NCBI RefSeq assembly: GCF_041435495.1
Contig: NZ_CP108644.1
Coordinates: 7,921,501-7,985,500 of the forward strand
DNA from: Streptomyces sp. NBC_01116
GTDB lineage: Bacteria > Actinomycetota > Actinomycetes > Streptomycetales > Streptomycetaceae
Length of the DNA stretch: 64,000 nucleotides
Direction: 5' to 3'
Position numbers and translations under genes: made by a program. Shown piece by piece: positions 24,447 to 32,388 of this stretch (positions within the stretch are counted from its first letter, which is position 1; the number at the start of each line of letters is the position of its first letter). The notes under the pieces were generated by a model. It was given only the letters and a program-made list of their open reading frames with translations, was not told the DNA's origin and did no database searches.

Positions 24447-24645
24447 GCATCCATCGTGAATCCGGATCGATCACGTGACAAGCATGTGTTGGACTCATGG
24501 ATGCTCCCGGCCCGAGACTGATGGCGACCGCACACGGCAGGAGCCTCCTCGGGCCCGACCCCTTCGGTCGGCCACGCGACCCGGGCTTCTCCCGGCGCGC
24601 CCGACAGCGGAGCCGCTGTGATTCCCTCCGGAACTCCGAGGCGAG

Positions 24646-25605
24646 ATGACGAGCAGACAGAACATACGCACAGCCGCCCTGACCGGTCTCGCTCCGGCGG
24701 TCTGGGGCAGCACCTATCTGGTCGCCACCGAGCTGCTGCCACCGGACCGGCCGCTCCTGGCGACCACGGTGCGGGCCCTGCCCGGAGGGCTGGTGCTGCT
24801 GGCACTCGGCCGGAGACTTCCCGCCGGTGTCTGGTGGTGGCGTGTGGTGGCCCTGGGCGTTCTGAACCTCGGCGCCTTCAACTTCCTGCTCTTCTTCGCG
24901 GCCTACCGACTGCCGGGCGGCATCGCCGCCGTGATCATGTCGGCCCAGCCCGTGTTCGTGGTGATCCTCGCCGCTCTCCTCCTCGGCGACCGGATCCGAG
25001 CCCTCCACGCCCTGGCCTGCGCCATGGGCGCCGGGGGAGTGGCGTTGCTCGTCCTCAGGGGCCCGGTGCCGCTGGACGGCCCCGGAGTCCTCGCGGCGGT
25101 CGGCGGAGCGTTGTGCATGGCCCTGGGCATCACACTGACGAAGCGGTGGGGCAGGCCGGAGGGCGTCGGCCTGCTCACCTTCACCGGATGGCAACTCACC
25201 GCGGCCGGAGTGGTCCTGCTGCCGTTCTGGCTGTCGCTGGAAGGGCTGCCGGAGCGTCTCACCGGCTCCCACGTCCTCGGGTTCGCCCACCTCATCACCC
25301 TGGGCGCGGTCCTGAGCTACTTCGTCTGGTTCCGGGGCATCGAACGCCTGCCCGCGGTCGCCGTCTCCTTCCTCGCGCTGGCCAGTCCGGTCGTGGCGAC
25401 CCTGCTCGGCTACCTGGTCAAGGACGAGACACTGTCCGTCCTCCAGATCATCGGCATGGCCGTCATCCTCGGCGCCGTCGTCCTCGGCCAGCGGCCGGGG
25501 CGGGACCGGGGCACCACCCCGCCCGGCACCGCGGCTCCCGGGCCGGCGCCGGCGCCGCGCGACCTCCGCGAACCACTCCCGACCACATCCGGAGAGACGA
25601 CATGA
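24646..25605 (+). CDS. EamA family (drug/metabolite) exporter
   Basis: A 319-residue membrane protein with ten predicted hydrophobic helices and two EamA repeats. The first repeat begins LAPAVWGSTYLVATELLPP and carries the FFAAYRLPGGIAAVIMSAQP segment; the second ends with VAVSFLALASPVVATLLGYLVKDETLS. A Pro/Gly/Arg-rich cytosolic tail of about 40 residues follows. It exports small metabolites or amino acids; the substrate is not evident. The stop overlaps the start of a decayed MFS gene (ATGA), so the two were once co-translated. The LysR gene is probably its regulator. Confidence 0.88.
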   Translation: MTSRQNIRTAALTGLAPAVWGSTYLVATELLPPDRPLLATTVRALPGGLVLLALGRRLPAGVWWWRVVALGVLNLGAFNFLLFFAAYRLPGGIAAVIMSAQPVFVVILAALLLGDRIRALHALACAMGAGGVALLVLRGPVPLDGPGVLAAVGGALCMALGITLTKRWGRPEGVGLLTFTGWQLTAAGVVLLPFWLSLEGLPERLTGSHVLGFAHLITLGAVLSYFVWFRGIERLPAVAVSFLALASPVVATLLGYLVKDETLSVLQIIGMAVILGAVVLGQRPGRDRGTTPPGTAAPGPAPAPRDLREPLPTTSGETT

Positions 25606-26011
25606 CCGTTCACGAAGAGACCAACCCGCCGGCCGCCTCGGGAGAGCGGGCACCACCGGTCCGGGGCCGGGCGGGCGTAGCCGCCGTCACCGCCGGCCTG
25701 TTCGTCCTCCTCGCGACGGAACCGATGCCGATCGGCCTGCTCACCCGATCGGCGAGAGCCTCGGGGCGTCCGTGGGCGCGGTCGGCCTGATGGTCACGGC
25801 GCAGGGCGTCGCGGCCGGTCTCGGAGCGCCGTTCATCGTGGCATGGAGCCGGCGCGTCGACCGGCGCCGACTGCTGACCGCCCTGCTCGGCGGCCTGTTC
25901 GCGGACCACGTGGGCGTCACGAGCGTCGTCCTGTTCGGGATCGTGCTGGTCGCCCTCGCCGTGATCGTCGGCGCCGCCACCGGCCGCCTTACGACCGCAC
26001 GGGCGAACTGA
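25602..26011 (+). pseudogene. decayed MFS transporter (frameshift plus internal deletion)
   Basis: From ATG 25602 the frame encodes an MFS N-terminus (VAAVTAGLFVLLATEPMPIGLLT) and stops at 25790 because one C appears to be missing near 25745. The next frame continues the family sequence exactly (PIGESLGASVGAVGLMVTAQGVAAGLGAPF, then RRVDRRRLLTALLGGLF). It then jumps directly to a last helix (SVVLFGIVLVALAVIVGAA) and stops at 26011. About 300 residues of the usual 400 are missing. Both lesions show a dead gene that was coupled to the intact EamA exporter. Confidence 0.85.
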
Positions 26012-26121
26012 CCCCGCACGTGCTCGGATGCCCCGAGGCGGCGGGCGGCCGCCGGACGTTTCTCCCTTGATCGGCGCAGAGGTCCAGTCCACACTGACCA
26101 CGGGCGGACTGGGGGGATGAC

Positions 26122-28356
26122 ATGTCGGATACGCCGTCGGCCACGGGGGACCCGCGGGAGGAGCAGGGCGCGGTCGGCCCACGGATCCAAGCGCTCCGCA
26201 GGCGGGCCGGGCTGAGCCAGGAGGCCGCCGCCTCACGGGCCGGGATCAGCACCAGGGCGCTGCGTGACATCGAGCGCGGCCGGGCCAGGCGGCCCCGGCC
26301 GCGCACGCTCCGAAGCCTGGCCGCGACGCTGGGACTGGGCGGCGAGGAGCTGGCGGACCTGCTGGCCGCCCCCACCGGGCCACCGCGCGACACCGGCCGG
26401 CCGCGACTGCTGGTCCTCGGCCCGCTCGCACTCCAACGGGGCCGGACCTCTCTCCCGGTCACCAGCCCCATGCTGCGCCGCCTCCTCGGGCTGCTCGCCC
26501 TCAAGCACCCCGAGTCCGCCACCCAGCAGGAGATCACCGACATCCTCTGGCCGTCCGGGCCGCCCCACTCCCACCCGAGCCTGATCCACACCTACGTCAG
26601 CCAGGCCCGCCGGCTGCTGGCCACGGGTGACCCGCGGAGCGCTCCGCCGCAGGCCATCGCCCGGACACCCACCGGCTACCGGCTGGAGGTGTCCCGGAAC
26701 CAGATCGACCTCGGCCATTTCGACGAAGGGCTGACCCAGGCGCAGCGGCCGCACCGGGTGCAGGACCGGGAGGCCCTGTTCACGTCGCTGACGGGGGCAC
26801 TGCGCTGCTGGCGGGGCCCCGTCCTCGCGGACGCGGACCCGGTGCTGCGCCGGCATCCGGCCGCGGTGGCGGCCGACGAGCGCCGGGTCAGGGCGGCGCT
26901 GCTGCACGCCGACACGGCGCTGCTGCTCGGCCGCTCCGGGGAAGCCGTCCCGGTCCTGGCGGCCCTGGTGAACACCGAGCCGCTGCACGAGGGCCTGCAC
27001 GCCCGGCTGATCCTCGGCCTCGCCGACAGCGGGGAACAGGCCGCCGCGCTCGACGTGTTCGGCCGTCTGCGCGACCGGCTCGACGAGGAACTCGGCATCG
27101 AGCCCGGCCCGGAGGTCAGCGAGGCGCACCTTCGAGTGCTGCGCGGGCAACTGCCGCGCACGCAGCGCCTCGACGACTCGGCCTCGGCCGGACGGACGGC
27201 GATCGCCCACCCGATCCCGGGCCAACTGCCCGCCGTGGCCGACGCCTACGTCGGACGGCGTTCCCAGACGCGGGTGTTGGACACCCTCGTCCTGTCCGAT
27301 CCGGCGCGGCGCTCGCGCCTGGCCGTCGTGGTCGGCGCGCCCGGGATCGGCAAGACCGCCCTCGCCACGCACTGGGCGCACGCGCGTCGCGAACACTTCG
27401 CGCACGGACAACTGTTCATCGATCTGCGGGGATACTCCCGGCTCCCGGCCCTGCGCCCCGGCGACGTCCTCGCACAGTTCCTCCGGGCACTCGGAGTCCG
27501 GTCCCACGACCTGCCCGAGGACGAGGACGAGGCCGCGGCCCTGTACCGTACGCTGCTGGCCGACCGGCGCCTGCTGGTCGTGCTGGACAACGCGCGCGAC
27601 GCCGAGCAGGTCAGACCGCTCATCCCGGGCGCCCGCGGCTGCGCGGTGGTGATCACCAGCCGGGGTGAGCTCTCCGGGCTGGTCTCCGGCGACGGCGCGC
27701 GCCGCATCGCCCTGGACGCGCTCGGCCCGGACGAGGCCTGCCGGCTGCTGAGCAGCATCGTCGGGGCGTGCAACGTCGCGGCCGAGAAGGAGGCGGCCCG
27801 CAGGCTCGTGGCGCTGTGCGGCGGTCTGCCCCTGGCCATCCGGATCGCCGCCGCCAACCTGGTGGCCGGCAACGCCCGTATCGCCGACCACTGCGCCGAG
27901 TTGGAGGGCGAGGGCCTCATCGGCCGACTGCACATCGAAGGAGACCGGAGCTCGGCCGTGCGGGCCGCCTTCGACCTCTCCTACCGTGCGCTTCCGGCCG
28001 GTGCGCGGCGGATGTTCCGGCTCCTCGGCCTGTTGCCGGGCCACGAGGTCACCCTGGAGGACGCCGCGGCCCTGGCGGACTCGACACCGGCCGCGGTGGC
28101 CCGAGTCCTGGTGGGCCTGGCGGACGCCCATCTGGTGCGTCAACGGGCGTTCGGTCGCTTCGAGTTGGACGTCCTGCTGCACGCCTACGCCCGTGAACTG
28201 GCCAGCGGCGAGGAAGCGCACGCCGCACGCCGACGGCTCGACCACGCCCGGGCGCGCGAACTCATCCGGAGCGTCGACGGACAGGAACGCAGACAGGAGA
28301 GAGGGGAGGGCAACTGCTCCGGCAGTTCGGTCTCTTCTGCCGGTTCCCGGGGCTAG
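26122..28356 (+). CDS. SARP family regulator with N-terminal XRE domain and NB-ARC ATPase
   Basis: A 744-residue regulator. Residues about 20-75 are an XRE helix-turn-helix (LRRRAGLSQEAAASRAGISTRALRDIERGRARRP). Residues about 90-170 are an OmpR-type winged helix (LLVLGPLALQRG, SPMLRRLLGLLALK). Residues 175-330 are the bacterial transcriptional activation domain (DEELGIEPGPEVSEAH). Residues 365-620 are an NB-ARC ATPase with P-loop GAPGIGKTAL near 406 and LLVVLDNARD, and a winged helix follows. The TPR tail of AfsR-type proteins is absent. Two DNA-binding domains in tandem are unusual. It may activate the downstream flavoprotein-MFS pair. Confidence 0.85.
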   Translation: MSDTPSATGDPREEQGAVGPRIQALRRRAGLSQEAAASRAGISTRALRDIERGRARRPRPRTLRSLAATLGLGGEELADLLAAPTGPPRDTGRPRLLVLGPLALQRGRTSLPVTSPMLRRLLGLLALKHPESATQQEITDILWPSGPPHSHPSLIHTYVSQARRLLATGDPRSAPPQAIARTPTGYRLEVSRNQIDLGHFDEGLTQAQRPHRVQDREALFTSLTGALRCWRGPVLADADPVLRRHPAAVAADERRVRAALLHADTALLLGRSGEAVPVLAALVNTEPLHEGLHARLILGLADSGEQAAALDVFGRLRDRLDEELGIEPGPEVSEAHLRVLRGQLPRTQRLDDSASAGRTAIAHPIPGQLPAVADAYVGRRSQTRVLDTLVLSDPARRSRLAVVVGAPGIGKTALATHWAHARREHFAHGQLFIDLRGYSRLPALRPGDVLAQFLRALGVRSHDLPEDEDEAAALYRTLLADRRLLVVLDNARDAEQVRPLIPGARGCAVVITSRGELSGLVSGDGARRIALDALGPDEACRLLSSIVGACNVAAEKEAARRLVALCGGLPLAIRIAAANLVAGNARIADHCAELEGEGLIGRLHIEGDRSSAVRAAFDLSYRALPAGARRMFRLLGLLPGHEVTLEDAAALADSTPAAVARVLVGLADAHLVRQRAFGRFELDVLLHAYARELASGEEAHAARRRLDHARARELIRSVDGQERRQERGEGNCSGSSVSSAGSRG

Positions 28357-28531
28357 GTCGGCAACGACCGGCAGACAGGCAGGTCAACGCAGGTTTCCTC
28401 AGTCGCTGCCGGTTTCGTCGGCGCTCCCCTCCCTCTGGCCGGACTGGAGGAGCGCGGCCAGGCGGGAATCGTAACGTTGCGGCACCGCGAGACCACCAAC
28501 CTCCCTACGTGCCGATCGACAGGAGCCCCGC

Positions 28532-29209
28532 ATGAGCCGGTACGACCGACTCGCACACACCTCGGCAGTGCGTCGGGTCCAGCAGGAGATGGGCAGCGCC
28601 ACGGCGGTCGGCCGCCGCCTGCGGGAGCCGGCCGGAGAGGCGGAGCCCCTGACCGCCGCCGCGACCGACTTCATCCGAAGCCTCGACGGCTTCCTGTTCG
28701 CCAGCGTCGGTGAGACCGGCTGGCCGTACATCCAGTTCCGCGGCGGACCACCGGGCTTCGTCCACGTCCTGGACGAGCACACCCTCGGCTATCTGGACGT
28801 CCGCGGCAACCGGCAGTACATCACCACCGGCAACGTGCGCGGCAACGACCGCGTCGCGCTCTTCTTCCTCGACCACGCCCGGCAGACCCGCCTCAAACTC
28901 TTCGGCCGCGCCACCGCCGTACCCGCCGACGAGAACCCCGTACTCGCCGAACGCCTGGACTCGCCGCGCACCGAAGGCAGGGTCGAACAACTCGTCACCG
29001 TCCGGGTCGAGGCCGTCGCCTGGAACTGCCCCAACCACATCACGCCCCGCTTCACCCGACGCGAACTCTCCGACGCCCTGGGACCGGTCCATGACCGCCT
29101 GGCGAGGCTGGAAGAGGAGAACGCCGCCCTGCGAGCGGAACTCGCCGCGCGACACCGCTCGTCACCGCCGCGCGGAGCCGACGAGCACCACCGACGACGG
29201 AAGGGCTGA
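28532..29209 (+). CDS. pyridoxamine 5'-phosphate oxidase-like flavin-binding protein
   Basis: A 225-residue protein with a split-barrel flavin-binding core: DFIRSLDGFLFASVGETGWPYIQFRGGPPGFVHVLD, then TTGNVRGNDRVALFFLD and LKLFGRATAVPADENP. The last 45 residues form a short coiled coil (LARLEEENAALRAELAAR) with a basic, His-rich end. The family acts on flavin cofactors or as a pyridoxamine oxidase relative; specific activity is not evident. It is followed six bases later by an MFS gene, so the two are an operon. Confidence 0.8.
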   Translation: MSRYDRLAHTSAVRRVQQEMGSATAVGRRLREPAGEAEPLTAAATDFIRSLDGFLFASVGETGWPYIQFRGGPPGFVHVLDEHTLGYLDVRGNRQYITTGNVRGNDRVALFFLDHARQTRLKLFGRATAVPADENPVLAERLDSPRTEGRVEQLVTVRVEAVAWNCPNHITPRFTRRELSDALGPVHDRLARLEEENAALRAELAARHRSSPPRGADEHHRRRKG

Positions 29210-29215
29210 ACGGCC

Positions 29216-30499
29216 GTGGAAGAACGCCCGGCAGAACACGCCACGGTGGTCGCGACCCCGCCGATGACCGGCGGGACCGCCGGGGCACCGCCACCGGGGG
29301 AGCCCGCGATCTGGTCCCGCAACTTCCGGTACTACTTCGTCGCCCGCAGCGCCGGTCTGCTCAGCTGGGCCATGCTGCCGGTCGCCGTCGCCGCCGGTCT
29401 GCTCCTCGACGGGTACGGTCTGGACGCCGCGGGCTACTCGATGGCTTTCCTGGTCGCCCCGTTCGCGGGCCTGGTGCTGTTCGGCGGTGTGCTCGCCGAC
29501 CGGTTCACCGCCCGCCGGATGATGATCATCGCGGATCTGGCCAACCTCGCCGCCCACGTCATGCTCGCCCTCCTGTTCGTCCACGGCATCGACCACCTCT
29601 GGCAGCTGTACGCGTTGCTGGTGGTGGCCGGGACCGCCAACGCACTGTTCCAGCCGGGCGCCTCCTCGACCGTCCCGCTGGTATCCCGGGACGTGCAGGG
29701 CGCCAACGGGGTGCTGCGTACCTCCGAGGCGATCACCGGACTCGGCGGCCCCGCGCTGGCGGGCGTCCTCGTCGGGTTCGGATCCACCGGCTGGGTGATG
29801 GCGATCTCCGCCGTCGCCTACGGGACCAGCGCGGTCTGCCTTCTCGCGCTCCGGCTCGGAACGGTCCCCGCCCCGCCGCCGGGCGAGGGCCTGTGGCGCA
29901 ACCTGGCGGTCGGCTGGCGGGAGTTCCGCGCCCGTAGCTGGCTCTGGGGCGTGATCGTGATCTGGATGTTCTACGCGGTGCTCGCCTGGGGGCCGCAACT
30001 GTCGGTCGCCGCGGGTGCCATCGTGCCCGAACACGGCGCGCGGTCCTTCGGCCTGCTCAACGCGGCGTTGGGCGCCGGAACCGTGATCGGTGGCCTGCTG
30101 GCGATCCGCTACAAGCCCCGACGACCGCTCGCCGCCGGTGCGGTGGCGATGCTGGCGTACCCGCTGTACCCGCTGGGCATCGTGCTCGGACTGCCGGTCT
30201 GGGCGCTCGCCGCCGCCCAGGTCGCGGTCGGGGCCGGGATCGGTGTCTGGGGCGTCATGTGGGCCACCAGCGTGCAGACCCAGATACCGGGCGAGATGCT
30301 CAACCGCATCCACGCCTACGAGGTCGCCGGCTCTGTTGGCATGTACCCGATCGGCAGCGCGCTGGCGGGCCCCGCCGTCGGCGCGTTCGGCACCGACCAG
30401 GTGCTCCTGGTCGGCGTCGTCGTCTCCTTCCTCACCGCCACCGCTCTGCTGGCCGCCCGCCCGATCCGCTCCCTGCGCCGAGTACCGGACCGCTGCTGA
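29216..30499 (+). CDS. MFS efflux transporter (DHA3-like)
   Basis: A 427-residue transporter with about twelve hydrophobic helices. The start of the first helix (NFRYYFVARSAGLLSWAMLPV) and the GGVLADRFTARRMMIIADL loop resemble the enterobactin/macrolide exporter branch. The GTG at 29216 lies six bases after the preceding stop; the shared arrangement suggests co-expression with the flavoprotein. It probably exports a drug or secondary metabolite. Its 3' end faces the ABC gene at 30640 across 140 bases in which no strong terminator was identified. Confidence 0.84.
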   Translation: MEERPAEHATVVATPPMTGGTAGAPPPGEPAIWSRNFRYYFVARSAGLLSWAMLPVAVAAGLLLDGYGLDAAGYSMAFLVAPFAGLVLFGGVLADRFTARRMMIIADLANLAAHVMLALLFVHGIDHLWQLYALLVVAGTANALFQPGASSTVPLVSRDVQGANGVLRTSEAITGLGGPALAGVLVGFGSTGWVMAISAVAYGTSAVCLLALRLGTVPAPPPGEGLWRNLAVGWREFRARSWLWGVIVIWMFYAVLAWGPQLSVAAGAIVPEHGARSFGLLNAALGAGTVIGGLLAIRYKPRRPLAAGAVAMLAYPLYPLGIVLGLPVWALAAAQVAVGAGIGVWGVMWATSVQTQIPGEMLNRIHAYEVAGSVGMYPIGSALAGPAVGAFGTDQVLLVGVVVSFLTATALLAARPIRSLRRVPDRC

Positions 30500-30639
30500 G
30501 GCGGAGCGGCCGGCGGTCCGCCGTGAGGACAGCCGAGGTGGGGTCCGGGTGGTGAGCCGCGCTCGGCCCACCGGTCCGGCGCCACGCATCACGCCGGGGC
30601 CCGGACACCTGCGCCAAGGGCCGATCGGCGTCCTCGGAC

Positions 30640-32388
30640 TCAGCCGGCACCCCGGCTGTACGCCCGCCACAGTGCGGCGTACTCGCCGCCGTGCGCGAGC
30701 AGTTCGTCATGGGTGCCCTCTTCGGCGACCCGGCCGCCGGAGAGCAGCACGATACGGTCCGCGTCGCGCGCCTGGTCCAGACGGTGGGCGACGATCACAC
30801 TGGTCCGGCCCCGGGTCACCCGGGCGAGCGCCGTCCGCAGCAGATCGCCCGCCCCCGCCCCGGACTCGGCGGTGGCCTCGTCGAGCACGGCCACGGGCGG
30901 ATCGGCCAGCAGGACGCGGGCCAGCGCCAGATGCTGGACCGCGCCGTCGTCCAGGGGCGCCCCGCCCGGGCCGAGCACGGTGTCGGGGCCGGACTCCAGG
31001 GCCTCCGCCCAGCCGGCCCCCACCGCGCGCAGCGCCGCGCGGAGTTCCTCGTCGGACGCCCCGGGGCGGGCCAGCCGGAGATTGTCCGCGAGGGTGCCGC
31101 CGAACCGGTGGACCTCCTGCGTCACCAGATACCGGGCGGCGGGCGCCCCGGCGGACGATCCCACGGTGATCCGGCCGCCGGTGGGTTCGCCCAGGCCCGC
31201 GATCAGCCGCGCCAGCGTGGACTTGCCCGAGCCGCTCGCGCCCACGAGCGCGACGCTGGCGCCCGCCGGCACGGTCAGGGTCACCTCGCTGAGCGCGGGG
31301 CGCACTCCGTCGTACGAGAACGAGACGTCCCGCACCGCGATCTCCGGGGAGCCCGGGGCGCGCGCCGCGCGCGGCACGGCCGTCGCGTCGTCCCGCCGGT
31401 CGGCCAGGTCGGTGATCCCGACCAGACGGGCCAAGCCCACCGTGGCCCGCTGGATGTCGTCCAGACTGCCCAGGAGCGCGCCCACCGGTCCGAACAGGCG
31501 GTGGAAGTAGAGGGCGGCGGCGGTGGCCGCGCCGAGCGAGATCGCCCCCGCGCCGAGCAGCGCGTACCCGGTCGCGAGGACGGCGGCCAGGCCGAGGAAC
31601 TCCGCCGCGTTGAGCCACCCCGTGAAGCGGTTGCGCAGCCGTACGCCGTCGCGCTGCCGCTCGATGGCCCGCTCGCCCCGCTCGGACAGCTCGGCCAGGT
31701 GCGTGCCCTGGGTTCCGTACGCGCGAATGGTCTCCGCGCCGTGCACCGCCTCGATGACGCTCTGCCCGCGTGCGGACTCCAGCCCGCGGATGTCCCCGTA
31801 CACCTGGTGGGTGCCGGCGAGGAAGCGGCGGGTGGCCAGGACGTGGACGGGGAGGCAGACCAGGCCTGCCAGGGCGAGGCGGGGATCGAGGACCGCGAGC
31901 CCGACCAGGCTCAGACCGATGGTGAAGGCCGCGCCGGTCACCTCGGGCAGGACGTCGGACGCGGCCTCCGAGACGGCCTCGACGTCGCGGGTCACCCGGG
32001 AGACCACGTCCGAGCTGTCCGAGGACTCCACGAGGTCGACGGGCAGCCCGATCGCGGTCGTGAACACGTCCTCGCGCAGCGCCGCCAGGACGTCCTGGAC
32101 CAGGGCGACCAGCATGCGCCCGCCCAGGAGGGCGAGGGCGGCGCCGGTGGCCGCGACGACCAGCAGGGCGAGGCCGAGCGTGGTCACCCGGCCCGTCCCG
32201 GAGTCTTCGGCGACCGCGTCGACGAGGGAGCCGAGGAGGGGCGGGGTGGCGAGGGTCACCGCCGTTCCGGCGAGGAGGGTCCCCAGCGCCGCGCAGAGCC
32301 GGAGGCGGTGGGCGCCGAGGCGGCGCAGCAGTTCCCGCCGGGTCCGGCGGGGATCGGCGATGGGGAGGGTGGCGGGTGCCGGGGTCAC
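30640..32388 (-). CDS. ABC half-transporter (TMD-NBD), catalytic partner of a heterodimer
   Basis: A 582-residue exporter-fold half transporter. Residues about 20-320 hold six membrane helices; the NBD follows. The Walker A is intact (VGASGSGKSTL, about residue 383), as are the Q-loop (LVTQEVH), Walker B with catalytic Glu (VAVLDEATA, about 503) and H-loop (VIVAHRLDQA). The signature is degenerate: LDDGAVQ near 481 instead of LSGGQ. Its partner, encoded just upstream, has the reverse defects. The GTG start overlaps the partner stop in GTGA. With the siderophore uptake genes upstream, the pair probably moves a siderophore, by export or by import as in IrtAB. Confidence 0.86.
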   Translation of the reverse strand: MTPAPATLPIADPRRTRRELLRRLGAHRLRLCAALGTLLAGTAVTLATPPLLGSLVDAVAEDSGTGRVTTLGLALLVVAATGAALALLGGRMLVALVQDVLAALREDVFTTAIGLPVDLVESSDSSDVVSRVTRDVEAVSEAASDVLPEVTGAAFTIGLSLVGLAVLDPRLALAGLVCLPVHVLATRRFLAGTHQVYGDIRGLESARGQSVIEAVHGAETIRAYGTQGTHLAELSERGERAIERQRDGVRLRNRFTGWLNAAEFLGLAAVLATGYALLGAGAISLGAATAAALYFHRLFGPVGALLGSLDDIQRATVGLARLVGITDLADRRDDATAVPRAARAPGSPEIAVRDVSFSYDGVRPALSEVTLTVPAGASVALVGASGSGKSTLARLIAGLGEPTGGRITVGSSAGAPAARYLVTQEVHRFGGTLADNLRLARPGASDEELRAALRAVGAGWAEALESGPDTVLGPGGAPLDDGAVQHLALARVLLADPPVAVLDEATAESGAGAGDLLRTALARVTRGRTSVIVAHRLDQARDADRIVLLSGGRVAEEGTHDELLAHGGEYAALWRAYSRGAG

